The notes under the pieces were generated by a model. It had not been told where the DNA came from and ran no database searches. It saw only the letters and a program-made list of their open reading frames with translations. 64,000 nucleotides of DNA, taken from positions 2,666,001 through 2,730,000 of the forward strand of contig CAWDDH010000003.1 in the NCBI GenBank assembly GCA_963801105.1. Direction: 5' to 3'. The DNA comes from JAENVU01 sp963801105. GTDB lineage: Bacteria > Actinomycetota > Acidimicrobiia > IMCC26256 > JAENVU01. Shown piece after piece: positions 28,995 through 37,565 of this stretch (position 1 is the stretch's first letter; each line of letters begins with the position of its first letter). Both the position numbers and the translations under genes were made by a program.

Positions 28995-29942
28995 GCGGCC
29001 CACGCGTCGAGCGCCGCGACGATCGCCGCCCGCGCGTCGGGGGGATCGAGGATCTCGACGTGCTCGCCGAGGCCGAGGACGAAGCTCACCAGCGCCCCGA
29101 TCTCGATCGCCCGGATGGTGACCCGCGTCGAGCCGTCCGCTTCGGCGGTCACCTCGGCGTCGGGACCGACAGCGTGGAGCACCCCGACCTCGTAGCCCGG
29201 GTCGACGAGCAACGTGACGTCGGTCGGGCGGCCGTCGCCGTAGTCCCAGGGCCGGTCCTCGAGGTAGGCGTCGGCCCGGAAGTCGGCCGGCACCTCGAAC
29301 TGGCCGGCGGCGCCGGTGAGGAGGTCGCCCTCGATCCGGTCGGCCCGGTAGACGCGCATGTCGTCGACGCCGTGGTCGAAGCCGACGACGTACCAGCGCC
29401 CCGAGCGTGACGTGAGGCCCCAGGGCTCCAACCGCCGGTGACGCCCCCGGTAGCGGAACTCGACCGGGGACCGCCGCCGCGAGGCCTCGAACAGCGGCGC
29501 GAGGACGTCGACGAAGGGCAGCTCGGCGATGGGCATCGAGCCGGCGCCCTCGATGCCTCCGAGCTTCATCAACGCCCCCTCGCCGGCGGTGTCGCCGAGG
29601 CCGATGGCGGTGACCGCCACGTGGAGCGCCGCGAGCTCGTCGTCGGTGAGCGCAAGGTCCGGGAGGTAGTACTCCTTCGGGTCGACGCGGTATCGGCTCT
29701 CGCGCTCCGGGCCCGATTCCCGGAGGGGTACGCCCATGGCGCGCAGGGTGGCCTTGTCGCGCTCGAACGAACGGCGCGCGGAGGCCGGATTCGGCGCGTA
29801 GCCGAGCGTCGGGTTGGTCAGGATGTCGTCACGCGTCAACCCGGCGCGCGGTCTCGATCAACGCGGCGAGCAGGTTCAGAAGCCGCTCGCGGCGGTCGGG
29901 GGCGTCGGAGGGTGCAGGAGCGTCGTCGGGGTCCGCCGGCAT
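28991..29942 (-). pseudogene. pafB: PafB WYL-domain regulator interrupted by a 1-nt frameshift
   Basis: The downstream frame (29839 to 28991) encodes a PafB protein without its DNA-binding start. The missing part is in another frame from ATG 29942: RRERLLNLLAALIETARRV, which then runs into a TGA at 29829-29831. Removing one T of the - strand GGGTTGACG (29837-29840) joins them as ETARRV-TRDDILTNPTLGY, matching the PafB winged helix, and gives about 316 residues. The ATG has a TAGCCT box 9 nt upstream that includes the TAG stop of DUF3866. This is either a real mutation or a sequencing/assembly error. The only in-frame start for the rest would be TTG 29839, without the first helices. Confidence 0.85.
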
Positions 29943-29954
29943 GAGGTTTCGAGG

Positions 29955-31028
29955 CTAGGACATGGGCGGGGCGGAACCGTCGACGCTCGCGATCCCCGCG
30001 GCCGCGGCGCACCGGAACAGGATCGGGTCGGCGGCGGCGGGCCGCCCCATCGAGCTCACCGCCAGACCGTGCTCGGTGAACAGGCCCACGATGTCGGGCA
30101 CGGTCACGACCGCGACATCGTGGCGGGCGTCGATCCCCGTGGCGCCGAGCTCCGCGAGGAGCCCGTCCTGACCGTCTCCCGCCGGGACGGGGACGAGCAC
30201 CCGGCTGCGCGTCGCGACGGTCAGGGCGGTCACGGTGTGGTGGGAGATCCCCCGGTGGCGGTCCCGTGGGTCGGCGTCCGAGGCGCGGAGGCACGCGATC
30301 GCGCGCCCGCCGAGCCCGACCGCGGCGTCCAGCACGCTGCCGACCTCGATGCCCGAATAGCCGAGCGTGGAGTCGGTGCCCACGATGCCGGGTCCCATGG
30401 CGACGACCGCGACGTCGGCACGCACCTGGTGTCGGGCGATGGCGAGGGCCGAGTGCACGGTGACCGCCTCGTGGTCCCCGCCGAAGGCCTGTCCGGCGGT
30501 GATCGTGGTGGTGAGCAGGTCGCGCTCGCACATGGTCGCGACGAGGTCGCTGAACGCGAGCGGGAGTGCGGCGCCGTCGGTCATCACGTAGGCGATGCGG
30601 GCGTCGGGCCGGGCGGCGCGGATCGCCAGGACGACCGCCGGCACCTGGCTGTGCAGCGGCGTGGCGACCACCGGCATGCCCTCGATGCTCGTGTGGGCGC
30701 TCGCGGCCTCGTCGAGGTGCTCCTCGGTGGAGCCGACGTCGGCCTGGAGGCTCGTGTACCGCAGCTTCATGATGTGTCCGGGTCCGCGCTCGATCCACTC
30801 GTCGCGGGCGAGGTTCCAGTGGACGAAGTGCCATCCGCCGGTCCCGAGGTCCAGGTCGACGGCGGTCGTGTTGAGCACCACCCGGTCGCCGACCGACACC
30901 GGCCCGACGAGCTGGGTCAGGACGTAGGCCCGCTCCGCCGCCTCGCCGCCGAGGTCCACCTCGACCCGCTGCAGGCCGGGACGCGCCCCGATGATCCCGA
31001 CGACCTCCCCCGTCCTGAACGTCGGCAT
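29955..31028 (-). CDS. DUF3866 family protein
   Basis: This 357-residue protein matches DUF3866: GHIMKLRYTSLQ, VVATPLHSQVPAV, YVMTDGAALPLAFS, VAMGPGIVGTDSTLGYSGIE and SHHTVTAL. The family is actinobacteria/Firmicutes-type and uncharacterised; the conserved His, Ser and Asp residues hint at an enzyme. It stands between the kelch-like lipoprotein gene and pafB, and does not occur at this place in M. tuberculosis. Its TAG stop is part of the probable pafB promoter. Confidence 0.82.
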   Translation of the reverse strand: MPTFRTGEVVGIIGARPGLQRVEVDLGGEAAERAYVLTQLVGPVSVGDRVVLNTTAVDLDLGTGGWHFVHWNLARDEWIERGPGHIMKLRYTSLQADVGSTEEHLDEAASAHTSIEGMPVVATPLHSQVPAVVLAIRAARPDARIAYVMTDGAALPLAFSDLVATMCERDLLTTTITAGQAFGGDHEAVTVHSALAIARHQVRADVAVVAMGPGIVGTDSTLGYSGIEVGSVLDAAVGLGGRAIACLRASDADPRDRHRGISHHTVTALTVATRSRVLVPVPAGDGQDGLLAELGATGIDARHDVAVVTVPDIVGLFTEHGLAVSSMGRPAAADPILFRCAAAAGIASVDGSAPPMS

Positions 31029-31034
31029 CCGCCG

Positions 31035-31040
31035 AACCTA
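31035..31040 (-). promoter_or_regulatory. -10 box of putative leaderless DUF3866 promoter
   Basis: TAGGTT on the - strand lies exactly 6 nt before the ATG at 31028. Confidence 0.4.
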
Positions 31041-31149
31041 TCCCCAGGGGCCGGAGCAGCTCGCGCCGACGGGGATCCCCACGCCCCGATCGGGTCCCTC
31101 GACGTGTCGCGGTTGCGGTCCGCCGGATCCCATCTCCGACGAACGGCCC

Positions 31150-32376
31150 TCAGGCCGCGGGTGGGAGCGCAGCGGGGTCGACGAACGCGATCACCGGGTG
31201 GTCCGGGGAATCCACCAGCGGCCGCCCCACGAGATACCGCCCGGCCGCCGCGAGCGTCCTGGGCCGCGAGGTCGGGAAGAGCTGTGGGAACAGCGCCCGG
31301 TAGCCGGCGGTCGACTGTGCGGTCCACCCGTCGGCCCCCAGCCGCGAGATTCGGTCACCGATCCACACCATCGGCGTGTCGCCGGACTGCGCCACCAGTG
31401 CGTCCGGCGCCCCGTCGACGGGCGCGAGGTCGGGAAGGCGCCGCCAACCGCTCGCCGGGTCGAACCAGTCGACCTCGCCACCCCGACCACCCAGTCCGTC
31501 GGTGCCGGCCAGGCCGACGTAGCCGATCGCAGACGGGGTGCAGTCGACCCGCCCGCCGATCGAGCCGTAGGTGACGTTCGTGGACGGACCCAGGCCACCG
31601 GCACCGACCCATCCTCCGTCGCGGTACGCCCAGGTGTTCGTCGGTTCGATGCGGCCCGCCGGCGTCGGGACGACACCGGTGTCGCCAGAGCCGAACGCGA
31701 ACAGCTCGTCGCCGAGCGCACAGCGCAGCTGCGCCACCGGGAGCGGCGGGATCTCCCGCGACGTCGTGCCGGGTCCGATCGCGACCAACTTCGATCCAAC
31801 CGACACGTCCGGAGACTTGATCGAGAAGACGGCGCTCCCACCGGCCGCGCCGATCGGGATCGTTTCCACGACGTCGCTCGATGTCGTCAGATCACGGATG
31901 TCGGGCGCTTCGACCGGACGCCACTTCCCCGCCACCGGATCGAACGCCGCCGCGGCCATCCGCGTCCCACCACACTGCACGAAGTCGACATTCTCCTCGT
32001 CGATGTGCAGCTCGGGGCACGGGGTGCCGAGCACGACGAACTCCCGACCGGTCCAGACCGAGCGCGCGCCGAAGAGCGGCGCGGTGAACGACGCGTCGGG
32101 CACCGGCCACCACTCCTGGGTGTCGATGTCGTAGACCGCGCCGTCCGCGAAGGCACGCCCACCGTCCGAGAACCGCTCACCGCCGTACACGAACACCCAG
32201 TGGCCGCCGACGGCCGGCTCGACGTGGCGCCCACTCAGCGGGACGTCGAGCTTCGCGAACCCGTGGTGGAACTCCAGCGGCGCGGAGCTCCGCTCGGACC
32301 TCACACCGGGGCTCCCGCACGCGCTGACCACGAGCGTCGCCACCACCGGGAGCATCGTCACCCTGCCGAGCCGCAT
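31150..32376 (-). CDS. Kelch-like beta-propeller lipoprotein
   Basis: This 408-residue protein has a short signal sequence ending in the lipobox VSAC (Cys about residue 20), so it should be a lipid-anchored cell-surface protein. The rest contains repeated blocks typical of kelch-like propellers (HWVFVYGG, GAVYDIDTQEWWPV, FDPVAGKWRPV, WFDPASGWRRL). No enzyme motif is seen and the ligand is unknown. It lies between pafA and DUF3866. ATG 32376 fits the signal sequence; the frame extends upstream but without sense. Confidence 0.72.
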   Translation of the reverse strand: MRLGRVTMLPVVATLVVSACGSPGVRSERSSAPLEFHHGFAKLDVPLSGRHVEPAVGGHWVFVYGGERFSDGGRAFADGAVYDIDTQEWWPVPDASFTAPLFGARSVWTGREFVVLGTPCPELHIDEENVDFVQCGGTRMAAAAFDPVAGKWRPVEAPDIRDLTTSSDVVETIPIGAAGGSAVFSIKSPDVSVGSKLVAIGPGTTSREIPPLPVAQLRCALGDELFAFGSGDTGVVPTPAGRIEPTNTWAYRDGGWVGAGGLGPSTNVTYGSIGGRVDCTPSAIGYVGLAGTDGLGGRGGEVDWFDPASGWRRLPDLAPVDGAPDALVAQSGDTPMVWIGDRISRLGADGWTAQSTAGYRALFPQLFPTSRPRTLAAAGRYLVGRPLVDSPDHPVIAFVDPAALPPAA

Positions 32377-32601
32377 CCGTGCAGTCTGTCTCCGCACTCG
32401 CCGGGAAGGCACGCGCCGGCCTCGCGGCAGTCGTCGCCAATCCGACGCCACCTTCGGTACCGGCGACGCCGGAGCGCCGCCCGGCGGAACCGACCGGATT
32501 CCACCGATCACGGTTCCGGTCGCCGATGCGAAGGCCGCGACGGCGAACCCCGCGGGGTCCATGCCCCGCACCCGGGTATGACGTCGCCCGAGGCGGGAGG
32601 A

Positions 32602-33960
32602 TCAGAGCGAGGCGATGAGGCGCTCGACGCGCTCGTCGTGGGCCTTGAACGGGTCCTTGCACAGGACCGTGCGCTGGGCCTGGTCGTTGAGCTTCAGGTG
32701 GACCCAGTCGACGGTGTAGTCGCGCTTGCGTTCCTTGGCCTTGCGGATGAACGCACCACGGAGGCGGGCCCGGGTGGTCTGGGGTGGCTCGTCCATCGCG
32801 AGGTCGATCTCGGCGTCGGTGACCATGCGATCCACCTGGTCGCGCCGCTCGAGCAGGTAGTACAGCGACCGGGAGCGTGTGACGTCGTGGTACGCGAGGT
32901 CCAGCAGCGCGACCCGAGGGTGGGTCAGCGGCAGGGAGTGCTTCTCGCGGTAGGACTCGATCAGCTGGTGCTTGATCACCCAGTCGACCTCGCGGGTCAG
33001 CTTGAGCGGGTCGGCCTCGAGGTGGGTCATGACGTGCTCCCACATCTCGAGCGCGCGCTGTTCGAGCGGACTCAGCGTGCGCCGCTTCGCGAACCGCAGC
33101 GCCCGGTTGAGGTACTCGGCCTGGATCTCGACCGCCGAGAGCTCCCGGCCGTTGGCGAGGCGCACCCGTCGCCGACACGTGGTGTCGTGGCTGATCTCGC
33201 GGATCGCGCGGATCGGGTTCTCGAGCGACAGGTCCCGCCAAGGCCCCGAATCCTCCTCCAACATGCGGAGCACGATGGAGGTGGCGCCGACCTTGAGGAA
33301 GGTCGTGTACTCGCTCATGTTCGAGTCGCCGACGATCACGTGCAGCCGTCGGAAGCGCTCGGCGTCGGCGTGCGGCTCGTCGCGGGTGTTGATGATCGGG
33401 CGGCTGCGGGTGGTGGCGCTCGACACGCCCTCCCAGATGTGCTCGGCCCGCTGGGCGATGCAGTACATCGCGCCGCGCGCAGTCTGGAGGACCTTGCCGG
33501 CCCCGGCGTAGACCTGCCGGGAGACGAGGAAAGGGATCAGGACGTCGGTGAACTTGGTGAACTCGCCGTCGCGCTCGACCAGGTAGTTCTCGTGGCACCC
33601 GTAGGAGTTTCCGGCGGAGTCGGTGTTGTTCTTGAACAGGTAGACCTCACCGCGGATCCCCTCCTCCCGGAGGCGGACCTCGGCGGACTGGACGAGGCTC
33701 TCGAGGATCCGCTCCCCGGCCTTGTCGTGCACGACGAGCTCGTACATCGAGTCGCATTCGGGCGTGGCGTATTCGGGGTGGCTGCCGACGTCGAGGTAGA
33801 GCCGGGCACCGTTCTCGAGGAAGACGTTGCTGGAGCGCCCCCAGGAGACCACCCGGCGGAACAGGTAGCGGGCGACCTCGTCCGGGCTGAGCCGGCGTTG
33901 GCCGCGCAAGGTGCACGTGACGCCGTACTCGTTCTCGAGTCCGAAGATCCTGCGTTCCAT
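32602..33960 (-). CDS. pafA: Pup-protein ligase
   Basis: This 452-residue glutamine-synthetase-like ligase phosphorylates the C-terminal Glu of Pup and joins it to substrate lysines. Typical motifs are RRIFGLENEYGVTC, GSHPEYATPECD (nucleotide and metal site), YLFKNNTDSAGNSYGCHENYL and PIINTRDEPHADA. The length equals that of PafA of M. tuberculosis. It lacks the loop insertion that marks Dop. A TAGCCT hexamer (33991-33996, - strand) is about 30 nt upstream of the ATG. Confidence 0.96.
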   Translation of the reverse strand: MERRIFGLENEYGVTCTLRGQRRLSPDEVARYLFRRVVSWGRSSNVFLENGARLYLDVGSHPEYATPECDSMYELVVHDKAGERILESLVQSAEVRLREEGIRGEVYLFKNNTDSAGNSYGCHENYLVERDGEFTKFTDVLIPFLVSRQVYAGAGKVLQTARGAMYCIAQRAEHIWEGVSSATTRSRPIINTRDEPHADAERFRRLHVIVGDSNMSEYTTFLKVGATSIVLRMLEEDSGPWRDLSLENPIRAIREISHDTTCRRRVRLANGRELSAVEIQAEYLNRALRFAKRRTLSPLEQRALEMWEHVMTHLEADPLKLTREVDWVIKHQLIESYREKHSLPLTHPRVALLDLAYHDVTRSRSLYYLLERRDQVDRMVTDAEIDLAMDEPPQTTRARLRGAFIRKAKERKRDYTVDWVHLKLNDQAQRTVLCKDPFKAHDERVERLIASL

Positions 33961-34063
33961 CGTGCGCTCCGGGGAGACGACCGCGAGGGCAGGCTACCGG
34001 GGTCGGACCACTCGTCCGAGCCGGGTGCGCCCCTGCGCCGCGCGCGACCGGGCGGAAACGGGC

Positions 34064-34747
34064 TCAGCCGGCGAGCAGCTCGTCGAGCTCGGTGCCCTTG
34101 ACCCGCCGGAACGCCCGGCTGGGTCGGGAGCGGTCGAGCAGGGCGACCTCGAGCGCGGCGGCGGCCAGAGGATCGCGGTCCGCAGCGAGCACCTTGGCGC
34201 CGAGCCGGACGGCCGCGCCGAGATCGAGGTCGGGCGAGTAGTCGGCCCGGAGCGCGTCGGCGATGTGCTCGGCTTCGCCGCCGAGCACGGTGAAGCCCTC
34301 CTCGTCCATGACGGTGCCGTCGTAGAGGATGTGGAAGAGTTGGTCGGGCTCGTCCTCGGTGGCGCCGACGGATGCCACGAGGATCTCGACCTCGTACGGC
34401 TTCATCTCGTGGGTGAAGACCTGACCGAGGGTCTGCGCGTACGCGTTGGCCAGCGCGCCCGCAGTCACGTCCTCGGGCGAATATTGGTAGCCCTTCATGT
34501 CGGCGAGGCGGACCCCACCGATCTTCAGGCTCTGGAACTCGTTGTACTTGCCGACCCCGGCGAACGCGATGCGGTCGTAGATCTCACTCGTCTTGTAGAG
34601 CGTTCGACTCGGGTTCTCGGCCACGATCACGACGCCCGCGGCGCACTCCATCGCGACCAGGCTGCGACCTCGGGCGATGCCCTTCCGCGCGTAGTCCGCG
34701 CGGTCCTTCATCATCTGCTCGGGCGAGACGTAGAACGGCATGCTCAT
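34064..34747 (-). CDS. prcA: Proteasome alpha subunit
   Basis: This 227-residue alpha subunit starts with MSMPFYVSPEQMMKDRADYARKGIARGRS, the gating N-terminus and helix H0 of bacterial alpha rings, and includes DRIAFAGVGKYNEFQSL. It forms the outer rings that dock the Arc ATPase through its GQYL tail. It is slightly shorter than the mycobacterial protein at the C-terminus. ATG 34747 overlaps the prcB stop (ATGA), coupling equimolar synthesis. Confidence 0.95.
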   Translation of the reverse strand: MSMPFYVSPEQMMKDRADYARKGIARGRSLVAMECAAGVVIVAENPSRTLYKTSEIYDRIAFAGVGKYNEFQSLKIGGVRLADMKGYQYSPEDVTAGALANAYAQTLGQVFTHEMKPYEVEILVASVGATEDEPDQLFHILYDGTVMDEEGFTVLGGEAEHIADALRADYSPDLDLGAAVRLGAKVLAADRDPLAAAALEVALLDRSRPSRAFRRVKGTELDELLAG

Positions 34748-35580
34748 GACGCCTCGCCTCCCCGGGACTCGGCGCCGCCGCGCTCGGGGCCACCGAGGAG
34801 CTCCTGCGCCCGGGCGGCGACGTCGTCGTCGTCGAGGAGCCGGAAGCCGTCGGTGTCGATGATCGCCACCATCGGGTAGATCCCCCGGACGAGGTCCGGT
34901 CCCCCGGTGGCGGCGTCCTCGTCGGCGGCCGCGAACAGGGAGCGGATCGCCAGCCCGACGACGTCGTCGTCCGCGAGGCCCTCCCGCCAGCCCGACTTGA
35001 TCCAGTTGCGCGCGTGCACACCACCGGAGCCGTTCGTCTGGAAATCGGCCTCCTCGTACTTGCCGCCGGTGGCGTCGTAGGAGAAGACCCGGCCGCGCTG
35101 GCGACGGTGGTCGTAGCCCGCGAAGAGCGGCACCACGACGAAGCCGGCCATCGCCGCCGACAGGTTGGCCCGCACCATCTGGGCGAGCTGGTTCGCCTTG
35201 CCTTCGAGGCTCAGCTGCTCGCCCTCGACCTTCTCGTAGTGGCGAAGCTGCACCTGGAACAGCCGGACCATCTCGACGGCGGGCCCGGCGGCACCGGCGA
35301 TGGCCACGCCGGAGTGCTCGTCGGCGGCGAAGACCTTCTCGATCCGACGGTTGGCGATCATGTGCCCCGCGGTCGCCCGGCGGTCCCCCGCCATCACGAC
35401 GCCGGCCGCGCTGCGGATCGCGACGACCGTGGTGCCGTGGGTGATCTCGAAGGGCATCGTGGCGGCATCCCCGAACGGCGGCCGGTCGACGTGGGGTGCG
35501 ACCTGGCGCAGCAGGTCCACGAACGACGGACCGGGATCGAGCCCGGGGGCGAAGAACGGCAACATCGACGGCTCGCTCAT
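34744..35580 (-). CDS. prcB: Proteasome beta subunit (catalytic)
   Basis: The 278-residue precursor has a propeptide of about 49 residues. Maturation between Gly49 and Thr50 in ITHGTTVV gives the catalytic Thr1. Counting from it, Asp17 (AGDRR) and Lys33 (EKVF) are both in place, so the active site is intact. It forms the inner heptameric rings. A TAGGCT hexamer (35590-35595, - strand) lies 9 nt before the ATG, so prcB-prcA may have their own promoter besides pup-dop read-through. Confidence 0.95.
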   Translation of the reverse strand: MSEPSMLPFFAPGLDPGPSFVDLLRQVAPHVDRPPFGDAATMPFEITHGTTVVAIRSAAGVVMAGDRRATAGHMIANRRIEKVFAADEHSGVAIAGAAGPAVEMVRLFQVQLRHYEKVEGEQLSLEGKANQLAQMVRANLSAAMAGFVVVPLFAGYDHRRQRGRVFSYDATGGKYEEADFQTNGSGGVHARNWIKSGWREGLADDDVVGLAIRSLFAAADEDAATGGPDLVRGIYPMVAIIDTDGFRLLDDDDVAARAQELLGGPERGGAESRGGEAS

Positions 35581-35604
35581 GAGCGGCCGAGCCTACACAG
35601 GGGG

Positions 35605-35778
35605 TCAGCGGATCCGGTGCAGGCGCTGCCAGCGCGCGATGCGACGCCGGAGTCGTCCCAACGCGCGTTCCTCGGCGGCCGCGGCGAGGACCTCGTCCGG
35701 CACGCGGCTGGCGTGGAGACGCTGACCGCGTGCGAGCGTCCCGGACAGCGCGCGGGGATCGCGACCGCGCTCGGACAT
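35605..35778 (-). CDS. Possible 57-residue basic protein between pup and prcB
   Basis: A small frame starts at ATG 35778, 33 nt after the pup stop, and ends 24 nt before prcB, with operon-like spacing. The product is very Arg-rich, with an amphipathic helix from PDEVLAAAAEERALGRLRRR to RWQRLHR. No ribosome site is obvious, and the probable prcB promoter lies just beyond its end, so the region could instead be a plain intergenic spacer. I know no such gene at this position in mycobacteria. Confidence 0.35.
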   Translation of the reverse strand: MSERGRDPRALSGTLARGQRLHASRVPDEVLAAAAEERALGRLRRRIARWQRLHRIR

Positions 35779-35811
35779 GCGGGTCGGCTCAGTGCCGCTT
35801 CGCCAGAGGGA

Positions 35812-36003
35812 TCACTCGCCGCCCTTCTGGACGTAGGACCGTACGAACTCCTCGGCGTTCGCCTCGAGCACGCTGTCGATCTCGTCCAGGAGGTCGTCGA
35901 GCTCCTCCTTGAGCGCTTCGCCCTGTCGCGCGGGCGCGGCCTCCTCGGTCGCCGCCTCGCGCTCCTTCGGCGCCGGCTTCTTCTTCTGTTCCCGCTCGGG
36001 CAT
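35812..36003 (-). CDS. pup: Prokaryotic ubiquitin-like protein Pup, ending in Glu
   Basis: This 63-residue Pup has a Lys/Glu-rich disordered start and the conserved coiled segment DDLLDEIDSVLEANAEEFVR that binds the Arc coiled coil. It ends VQKGGE. Because the last residue is already Glu, it can be ligated by PafA without the deamidation that Dop performs on Gln-ending Pups; Dop would then serve only as depupylase. GGGAGGG lies just upstream of the ATG as ribosome site. Confidence 0.96.
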   Translation of the reverse strand: MPEREQKKKPAPKEREAATEEAAPARQGEALKEELDDLLDEIDSVLEANAEEFVRSYVQKGGE

Positions 36004-36019
36004 CAGACCCTCCCGTGAC

Positions 36020-37504
36020 CTACGACCCCAACGCCTCGACCAGCTGGCCGGGGGTCGAGCACTGTGCGAACAACGCCTCGACGTGGGTCCGACTTCCCTT
36101 GAGCGGTTCCATCATCGGAATCCTTCGCAACGGGTCCGTTCCGACGTCGAGGATCAAACTGTCCCAGTTCGCGGCGACCACCGAATCGGCCCACCGTGAC
36201 AGGCACTGTCCCCGGAAGTATGCCCGGGTGGAGCCGGGGGGTTCGGTCATACCCTCCTCGACGTCCGCCTCGTCCACGAGCCGCTCCACCTTGCCGGCCC
36301 GGACGAGCCGCTCGTAGAGCGACCGCTCGGAGCGGACGTCGTGGTACTGGAGGTCCAAGAGCGCGAGCTTCGGGTCGTCGCCGGCGAGGCCGTCGCGGTC
36401 GCGGTAGGCCTCGAGGAGTTGGTGCTTGGTGACCCAGTCGAGCTGGCCGTCGAGTCGGGCCGGGTCCTGCTCGAGCGCCGCGAGCGTGGCTTCCCACCGG
36501 TCGAGGACGAGATGGCCGACGTCGCCGCCGCACATCTCGAGCCCGGTCTCCTCGGCGTACTTGCGGGCGAGGCGGAGAAACTCCCACTGGAGCTCGACCG
36601 CGGTGCACGATCCGCCGTCCACCCGGTCGACGGTCGCACGCAGCGTGGGGTCGTGCGACACGGTGCGCACGGCGTGGACGGGGCCGACGATCGCAAGGTC
36701 CTTGTCGACGAAGTCGTCCTCGATCATCGCGAGCACGATCGCCATCGTGCCGACCTTGAGGAAGGTCGCGACCTCGCAGAGATTGGCGTCGCCGGCGATG
36801 ACGTGGAGCCGGCGGTACTTCTGCGGGTCGGCGTGGGGCTCGTCGCGCGTGTTGATGAGCGGCCGCTTCAGTGTGGTCTCGAGGCCGACCTCCTCTTCGA
36901 AGAAGTCGGCGCGGCTGGAGAGCTGGAAGTCCACCGGATCTGCGCCGTTCTCGGCACCGACCTTTCCGGCACCGGTGAACACCTGGCGGGTCACGAACCA
37001 CGGCAGCAGGTTGCGCACGAGCGCGGCGAAGGGCGTCTGGCGGTCCACGAGGTAGTTCTCGTGCGTGCCGTACGAGTTGCCCTTGCCGTCGGAGTTGTTC
37101 TTGTAGACGACGATCTCCTGGTCCGGATCGAGGAGCCGACGCGACGCCTTCATCGAGCGGGCGAGGATCCTCTCCCCCGTCTTGTCGGCCGCGACGAGCT
37201 CGAGCGCGTTCGCGCACTCGGGCGTGGAGTACTCGGGGTGGGCGTGGTCCACGTAGTACCGGGCGCCGTTCGTGAGCACCGTGTTCACCAGGTGGGTCTC
37301 GACCTCGGGTGCCTGCGAGCCGTCCCGACCGAATCCCCGGGCGTCGCGGCCGGGGCTCTCGTCGTCGAAGTCCCACCCGATCCGGCGGTGCTCGACGTAG
37401 GCGTTGATCAGCAGGGACGACGCCAGGACCGGGTTCGAGTCGGGCGCGTTGCGCAGCACCACGCCGTACTCCGTCTCGATCCCGCAGACCTTCGGCACCG
37501 CCAC
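36020..37504 (-). CDS. dop: Depupylase/Pup deamidase
   Basis: This 494-residue relative of PafA has KVCGIETEYGVV, HAHPEYSTPECANALE and VVYKNNSDGKGNSYGTHENYL. The Dop-specific loop (about 40-70, rich in Asp/Gly/Arg: DDESPGRDARGFGRDG) separates it from PafA. It removes Pup from substrates and before proteasomal entry. With a Glu-ending Pup, the deamidase function would not be needed. The GTG at 37504 has a -10 hexamer exactly 6 nt upstream. Its stop is 16 nt before pup. Confidence 0.95.
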   Translation of the reverse strand: MAVPKVCGIETEYGVVLRNAPDSNPVLASSLLINAYVEHRRIGWDFDDESPGRDARGFGRDGSQAPEVETHLVNTVLTNGARYYVDHAHPEYSTPECANALELVAADKTGERILARSMKASRRLLDPDQEIVVYKNNSDGKGNSYGTHENYLVDRQTPFAALVRNLLPWFVTRQVFTGAGKVGAENGADPVDFQLSSRADFFEEEVGLETTLKRPLINTRDEPHADPQKYRRLHVIAGDANLCEVATFLKVGTMAIVLAMIEDDFVDKDLAIVGPVHAVRTVSHDPTLRATVDRVDGGSCTAVELQWEFLRLARKYAEETGLEMCGGDVGHLVLDRWEATLAALEQDPARLDGQLDWVTKHQLLEAYRDRDGLAGDDPKLALLDLQYHDVRSERSLYERLVRAGKVERLVDEADVEEGMTEPPGSTRAYFRGQCLSRWADSVVAANWDSLILDVGTDPLRRIPMMEPLKGSRTHVEALFAQCSTPGQLVEALGS

Positions 37505-37510
37505 CCGCGC

Positions 37511-37516
37511 AGGCTA
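37511..37516 (-). promoter_or_regulatory. -10 box of putative leaderless dop-pup promoter
   Basis: TAGCCT on the - strand lies exactly 6 nt before the GTG start of dop, the spacing also seen at moxR, SDR, pgsA and garA. Confidence 0.42.
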
Positions 37517-37565
37517 ACCCGGTCCGCCGGAGCGGCCACGCGGTTGGCGCGGGTGTGGACGGCGT

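Noticed and set aside
30991..34101. 1036-residue open frame on + across the lipoprotein and pafA genes
   Set aside because: It is antisense to genes with clear families and has low-complexity Arg-rich composition.
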